Shown here: positions 5,138-9,118 of the stretch, one piece after another
How positions within the stretch are numbered: position 1 is the stretch's first letter
Layout of the letters: each line of letters starts with the position of its first letter
Source: JBFJWU01 sp041623475 [NCBI: bacterium]
GTDB lineage: Bacteria > J088
NCBI GenBank assembly: GCA_041623475.1
Contig: JBFJWU010000121.1
Coordinates: 1 to 9,118 of the forward strand
Reading direction: 5' to 3'
DNA length: 9,118 nucleotides
Notes under the pieces: model-generated
Databases searched by the model: none
Seen by the model: only the letters and a program-made list of their open reading frames with translations
What the model was told of the DNA's origin: nothing
Program-made: the position numbers and the translations under genes

Positions 5138-7654
5138 TCACGCCCCGTCCCCACCCCCGTTTGCCAGTCGAACCAGTTCATCCAGGATCCGTAACGCATC
5201 CAAAGGCGTCGTGTTCATCAGGTCAACGCGTTTCAGGCGGTCCCTGATACGCGAGTCCGTCTGCGAAAACAAGCTCATTTGCGGGATCTCGGCCGGTGTC
5301 GCCGGGACCTGCCGCAACTCCTCATGTTCACGTTCTTCCAACAATGTCCTGGCCCGGTGCAGGACATCGGCAGGTACGCCAGCAAGTGACGCCACTTCGA
5401 TCCCGTAACTGTGCGATGCTGCGCCCTCGCCCAGGGTATACAGGAACACGACCTTGCCTTCCCACATGCGAACCTGTACGTGCAGGTTCGCAATCCCGTC
5501 CAGCGCATCCAGATCCGCCAATTCGTGAAAATGTGTCGCAAACAACGTGCGCGCCCGCACACGGGTACACAAATCCTCGACAACCGCCTGGGCGATGCTC
5601 ATGCCGTCAAACGTACTGGTACCACGTCCGATCTCGTCAAGGATTATTAATGATCGGTCCGTGCTGCGACGAATCAGGTCAGCAGTCTCTTCCATTTCAA
5701 CCATAAACGTGCTCTGCCCGCGCCAAAGCGCATCGGACGCGCCGACCCTGGTAAAAATCTGGTCAACCAGGCCGATGGATGCCGACTCGGCCGGCACATA
5801 ACTGCCGGTCTGCGACAGTAGCGCGATCAAAGCGACCTGCCGCATAAAGGTCGACTTGCCTCCCATATTGGGCCCGGTAATCAGGACCAGTCGCCGCGCG
5901 TCCGACAAATAACAATCATTGGGTACAAATGCGTGGTCCGAGTTAAGCTCCAGCGCCGGATGCCGTCCGCCGACGATCTCGATTTCGGTCCCCGCGTGAA
6001 CCATGGGTTGTACCCAGCGACGTTCCCGGGCCGTCTGGGCCAGTGCGCAGAACATGTCCAACAGTCCTGTGGCATCGGCGACACGCTGCAACTGTTCCAT
6101 AGCCTGCCTGGCTGTTTCCGCAAGGATGCGAAATGCAGTTTCCTCCAACGCCCACGCGGATTCCCTTGCACCGAGTATCTTTTCTTCAAGGGATTTCAGC
6201 TCGTCAGTAATATAGCGCTCGGAATTGGTCAGCGTCTGCTTGCGGTGATAAGCCGCAGGCACTTTGTCTTTGTGGGCGTTGGATATTTCGATGTAGTAAC
6301 CGAAAACCTTGTTGTAGCCGATCTTCAGTTTGGGGATCCCCGTCGCTTCCCGCTCGCGGGACTCAATTCGTGCCAGCTCCTCGGCGCCACCGTGGGCAAG
6401 TGACCGCAGTTCGTCCAGTTCCGGATTGATTCCGTCGGCAAATATCCCCCCCTCACGTGGGCTGCGCGGCGGTGCGCCGACAAGCTGTCGCGTCAGATCC
6501 GCATTCAAATCGGCACAGGCATTCAAGCCTGTTTCTATCTGCCTGAATACGTCCGGTGCCAATCCGGCCAGCAACGGCAGTACCGCCTGGGCCGCCGCCA
6601 GCGCATCGCGACACGCCCCCAGATCTGCAGGCGTGGCAGTCCCCTGGGACAGCCGGGCGATACAGCGAGCGATGTCGGGAACGCCACGCCAGCCCATCCG
6701 GATATCGTCAAGAATCGCCGGCGCATCCAGCAAGGCACCAATCGCAGCCTGTCGTTCATCAATCTTGTCAATATCCAGAAGTGGAAATCGCAGCGCCGAT
6801 TCCAGAACCCGTTCGCCCATTCGCGTTCGAGTCTGGTTCAGTACCTGGAACAAAGTCCCCTGACGGCTGCCGTCCCACAGATTTCGAAATATTTCCAGGT
6901 TGCGAATTGTTCGCCCGTCCAGGGCAAATTGACCGTCTTGAACCAGCGGCTGCGGCGACCGCAGATGATTAAGTTCAATCTTCTGCGTCTCCTGAAGATA
7001 CGCCTGAACCAGGCCCAGGACCTTACGCTGTAATGGTTGCAGCCCGCGATCACTGGTCGGTGATGCCACAGGCCGTTCGCTGACCGGCAGTCCGTCGATA
7101 CCGGCGGCCGCGACTCCAGCCGCATCATCGGTAACCAGTTCGGACGCGGGTCCGCCCAGCACTTGTTCGATGCCATCATCGATCGAGAACGTACCGACGC
7201 GCTGGATTCCAGTTTGAAAATCCACGGCAGCCAATCCCACCTGCTCGCCGTCCCGTATCCACCCCCAGATCCACGGGTTATGTCCGCTATCCAGAATCAC
7301 GTCGCCGGTGGCCGTCCCCGGCGTCACGATCCGCACGATCTGACGCTCAACGGGACCTTTGGACTCAGTTGGATTTCCAACCTGTTCGCAAATCGCAACC
7401 GACAGGCCTGCGGCAATCAGTTTGGCAATGTAAGTCTCGGCGCTGTGATATGGCACACCGGCCATCGGAACAGGGTTGTCATCCCTGGGATTTCGGCTGG
7501 TCAGGGTTATGCCCAGCAAGTCGCTGCACCTCTGAGCATCTTCGTAGAACATTTCGTAAAAATCACCCATCCGAAAAAACAGCACGGAATCGGGCACTTC
7601 GGCATGCAGCGCCAGATACTGTTTCAGGACAGGGCTCGGTTCAGCAGCGCTCAT
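5138..7654 (-). CDS. mutS: DNA mismatch repair ATPase MutS
   Basis: Complete MutS1, 838 residues from ATG 7654. The frame is open to a TTG at 7675, but that codon sits only 1 nt from its GGAG; the ATG has an AGG 8 nt upstream. MutS dimers recognise mismatches and small loops and recruit MutL. The mismatch-contact motif FYE (F32, E34) lies in RMGDFYEMF. The clamp/lever region includes IGYNKVFGYYIE. The ATPase has Walker A GPNMGGKST (594-602), FTRVGASD, Walker B LIILDEIGRGTST (DE at 673-674) and THFHEL (707-712). A likely beta-clamp-binding peptide, QMSLF (792-796), and the C-terminal tetramerisation helix (TPLDALRILDEL) follow. Length and motifs are normal, and nothing appears broken. The flanking genes are codirectional: the AMIN protein stop lies 68 bp upstream of this start, and the zinc-ribbon gene starts 80 bp after its stop. 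No mutL is in view. Confidence 0.98.
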   Translation of the reverse strand: MSAAEPSPVLKQYLALHAEVPDSVLFFRMGDFYEMFYEDAQRCSDLLGITLTSRNPRDDNPVPMAGVPYHSAETYIAKLIAAGLSVAICEQVGNPTESKGPVERQIVRIVTPGTATGDVILDSGHNPWIWGWIRDGEQVGLAAVDFQTGIQRVGTFSIDDGIEQVLGGPASELVTDDAAGVAAAGIDGLPVSERPVASPTSDRGLQPLQRKVLGLVQAYLQETQKIELNHLRSPQPLVQDGQFALDGRTIRNLEIFRNLWDGSRQGTLFQVLNQTRTRMGERVLESALRFPLLDIDKIDERQAAIGALLDAPAILDDIRMGWRGVPDIARCIARLSQGTATPADLGACRDALAAAQAVLPLLAGLAPDVFRQIETGLNACADLNADLTRQLVGAPPRSPREGGIFADGINPELDELRSLAHGGAEELARIESREREATGIPKLKIGYNKVFGYYIEISNAHKDKVPAAYHRKQTLTNSERYITDELKSLEEKILGARESAWALEETAFRILAETARQAMEQLQRVADATGLLDMFCALAQTARERRWVQPMVHAGTEIEIVGGRHPALELNSDHAFVPNDCYLSDARRLVLITGPNMGGKSTFMRQVALIALLSQTGSYVPAESASIGLVDQIFTRVGASDALWRGQSTFMVEMEETADLIRRSTDRSLIILDEIGRGTSTFDGMSIAQAVVEDLCTRVRARTLFATHFHELADLDALDGIANLHVQVRMWEGKVVFLYTLGEGAASHSYGIEVASLAGVPADVLHRARTLLEEREHEELRQVPATPAEIPQMSLFSQTDSRIRDRLKRVDLMNTTPLDALRILDELVRLANGGGDGA

Positions 7655-7722
7655 GCGATTTGCCTGTCCAGACAAACTCCCCGGCCCGGTTGAGCACGGG
7701 CGTTCTGCAGCTCCGCCAAAAC

Positions 7723-9118
7723 TTACTTGGCGCGAATGACCAGGGACGACCCGTTGGAAATGACCTCGAAAGGTACATCCTGGTTCAGGTCCAGGACGAT
7801 TCGGACCTTGGATTCATGTCTGCCGACACGGACATTTTCAACGACCGGACTGCCGGACTGAGACACCCGAACCCCTTGCCCCAATTTGACGTCGATAATG
7901 TCGATCACCGCGCGGGGTGGTTTGCTGAGGCCAAAATACTTGAATTGTCCGTCAAAACTGCCGTTCCCCTCGACGATCAGGAACTCCTTGACCGAACTGC
8001 CCGGCCGAAAACCGCTGATCGTTGACGCGGCACCTGACGCGATAGCTGCGGGCTTTGGCTGGGCTACCGGTTTGGGCGTGGGCTTGGGTGCGGGCTGCGC
8101 GACCGTTTCTGGAGCAGGGGCTGGCTCTGGCCTGGGCTCTGGCCTGGGCTCTAGCTCTGGCTCTGGCTCTGGTGTCGGATCCATTGGCTCGGGCGATACC
8201 GTGCCGTCACCATCCCCACCTTCCATCTGTCCGTCTGCAACCGGGACCTGGGGTGCACCCGGTTCCGGCGCCGGACCGCTGTCAGGCGCCGGCTGCGGAG
8301 CCGGAGCAGGTGCGATGTCCGTCCTGGCGGCCATCTGCGGGGCCTCAGGATCGCCGGACATCATGAAAAATGCGGCCGCCCCGCCGATCGCAACAATTCC
8401 AACGATGCCGACAATAATCAACGGCAGTTTTGATTTGCGAGCGGTCTCGATCTGGTGGCTGATGGTCGGGGTTTCGTCCATCAAGCTCTGTGCCGCATCA
8501 TGATCATCACTGATGTACACATCGGGGGCCCCAGACGCGGTCGCATCCTCGATATCCACCGACTCGACATCCATTGACTCGATTTCTGTATCCTCGAACA
8601 AGCCCGCAACATCTTCTGACACAGAGTCGGCATCTTCAATTTCAACGTCTTCGACAGCGAACTCTTCGACCGCTGGTCCCGATTCCAAGGAATCGCCCAC
8701 CGGCGACTCTTCGATCGACTCCAGATCATCGGACAAGTCCGAAAAATCCATCTGCCCATCCGCCTGCGGCGCAGGTTCGCCGGCGTCCACGGGCAGGTCC
8801 ATTGACTCGATCTCTGGCGAGCCAAAATCAAATTCACCAGGCTCGTCTGCGACCTCCAGGTCAGATTCTTCAATGTCCAGATCGACAGATTCAATTCCAG
8901 GATCCGCATCGACAATCCCGGGATCGACTTCCTCGATATCCATTTCCTCGATTTCGCCGCCGTCCATAAAGTCGCCGTCCGGCGGTGCCATCAGGTCGCT
9001 GGTATCGACCTCTTCCAAGCCGATTGCCGAGTCTTCGTCAATCCCGGCCTCGGCCTGCGCGTGCATTGATATGGCATCCTCAATGGTCTTTCGAGAACGC
9101 TCGTCCAGGTCTTCGAAC
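7723..9118 (-). CDS. AMIN-domain membrane protein with acidic repeats and Pro-rich linker (5' end beyond window)
   Basis: The frame is open to the right edge (17 codons beyond the ATG at 9066, with no start codon among them), so the true N-terminus is probably outside the window. The ATG at 9066 (447 residues) is a possible but less likely start. Numbering from that ATG: residues 1-200 are very acidic, with repeated I/V-E-S-M/V-D and I-E-E units (IESVD, IESMD twice, VESVD); 214-236 are a single transmembrane helix (LPLIIVGIVGIVAIGGAAAFF); 243-345 are a Pro/Ala/Glu linker turning Pro/Lys/Gln-rich at its end; 352-447 form an AMIN domain (VRIVLDL, then VPFEVI). AMIN domains occur in periplasmic proteins such as the AmiC amidase and PilQ, where they bind peptidoglycan or direct localisation. 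No amidase or secretin domain follows. The linker could cross the periplasm to reach the cell wall. It lies 68 bp upstream of mutS on the same strand. Specific function unknown. Confidence 0.87.
   Translation of the reverse strand, partial: FEDLDERSRKTIEDAISMHAQAEAGIDEDSAIGLEEVDTSDLMAPPDGDFMDGGEIEEMDIEEVDPGIVDADPGIESVDLDIEESDLEVADEPGEFDFGSPEIESMDLPVDAGEPAPQADGQMDFSDLSDDLESIEESPVGDSLESGPAVEEFAVEDVEIEDADSVSEDVAGLFEDTEIESMDVESVDIEDATASGAPDVYISDDHDAAQSLMDETPTISHQIETARKSKLPLIIVGIVGIVAIGGAAAFFMMSGDPEAPQMAARTDIAPAPAPQPAPDSGPAPEPGAPQVPVADGQMEGGDGDGTVSPEPMDPTPEPEPELEPRPEPRPEPAPAPETVAQPAPKPTPKPVAQPKPAAIASGAASTISGFRPGSSVKEFLIVEGNGSFDGQFKYFGLSKPPRAVIDIIDVKLGQGVRVSQSGSPVVENVRVGRHESKVRIVLDLNQDVPFEVISNGSSLVIRAK
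8121..8172 (-). repeat. Short tandem repeat coding Glu/Pro/Arg-Pro linker
   Basis: About 50 bp made of ggctctggcctg (twice) and then gctctg units, read on the minus strand as the PEPEPELEPRPEPRPEP stretch of the AMIN protein's periplasmic linker. The near-identical hexamer units make length change by slippage plausible; expansion or contraction in 6-bp steps would keep the frame. Confidence 0.7.
8557..8952 (-). repeat. Degenerate acidic E-S-x-D coding repeats
   Basis: This stretch of the AMIN gene codes for a cytosolic segment with recurring IEE-x-D, IES-x-D and VES-V-D units at irregular spacing. In the DNA the pattern shows as repeated 'ccattgactcgat/atcgactc/tcttcgat' strings. Almost no basic residues occur. 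Probably disordered; units too divergent to be a recent tandem duplication. Confidence 0.6.

Noticed and set aside
7676-7722. Possible terminator hairpin between the AMIN gene and mutS
   Set aside because: GCCCG and CGGGC can pair around an 8-nt loop, but the stem is only 5 bp and no T-run follows on the minus strand.
7886-8503. 205-codon Gly/Ser-rich open frame on the plus strand
   Set aside because: Antisense of the Pro-rich linker and AMIN domain. The Gly-Ser repeats are a by-product of reading CCGGAGCC-type codons on the other strand.

Overview
The window is a GC-rich (roughly 58-60% by eye), gene-dense bacterial chromosome segment. It suggests a Gram-negative proteobacterium, probably deltaproteobacterium-like in the old broad sense. 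The reasons are an MJ0042 zinc-ribbon/DUF3426 membrane protein beside a HEAT-like alpha-helical protein, a periplasmic AMIN-domain protein, a Tat-dependent Rieske protein, a multihaem membrane cytochrome c and an NtrB-like soluble kinase. The lineage is an inference; there is no rRNA or other decisive marker. I see no mobile elements, CRISPR arrays or RNA genes.

All but one gene lie on the minus strand, so genes are read from high to low coordinates. Right block (9118 to about 2870): an AMIN-domain protein cut by the window edge, then mutS, then the zinc-ribbon/DUF3426 protein, then a hypothetical helical-repeat protein 1 nt further on. Left block (2636 to 1): a Rieske [2Fe-2S] protein, a polytopic membrane protein with four c-type haem motifs, and a PAS/HisKA sensor kinase cut by the left edge. 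The two junctions in the left block are both GTGA start/stop overlaps with a Shine-Dalgarno sequence in front, so the three proteins look translationally coupled. The single plus-strand gene, tatA, is divergent from the Rieske gene across 54 bp and converges with the helical-repeat gene, overlapping its 3' end by 79 bp.

Functionally, the left block looks like a small membrane electron-transfer module (a Rieske centre passing electrons to a tetrahaem cytochrome) encoded with its own cytosolic histidine kinase and with no cytochrome b gene in view. The Rieske protein has a twin-arginine signal, which fits the adjacent tatA. In the right block, mutS is ordinary and complete. It is flanked by two proteins of similar design: an acidic, repetitive cytosolic half, one membrane span and a periplasmic C-terminal domain. 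In one of these the cytosolic half carries FFGGD/DLFG repeats.

The most interesting points are the cytochrome-b-less Rieske/tetrahaem/kinase operon, the acidic FG-like repeats, and a strong excess of the hexamer GGATCC (15 copies in 9.1 kb).
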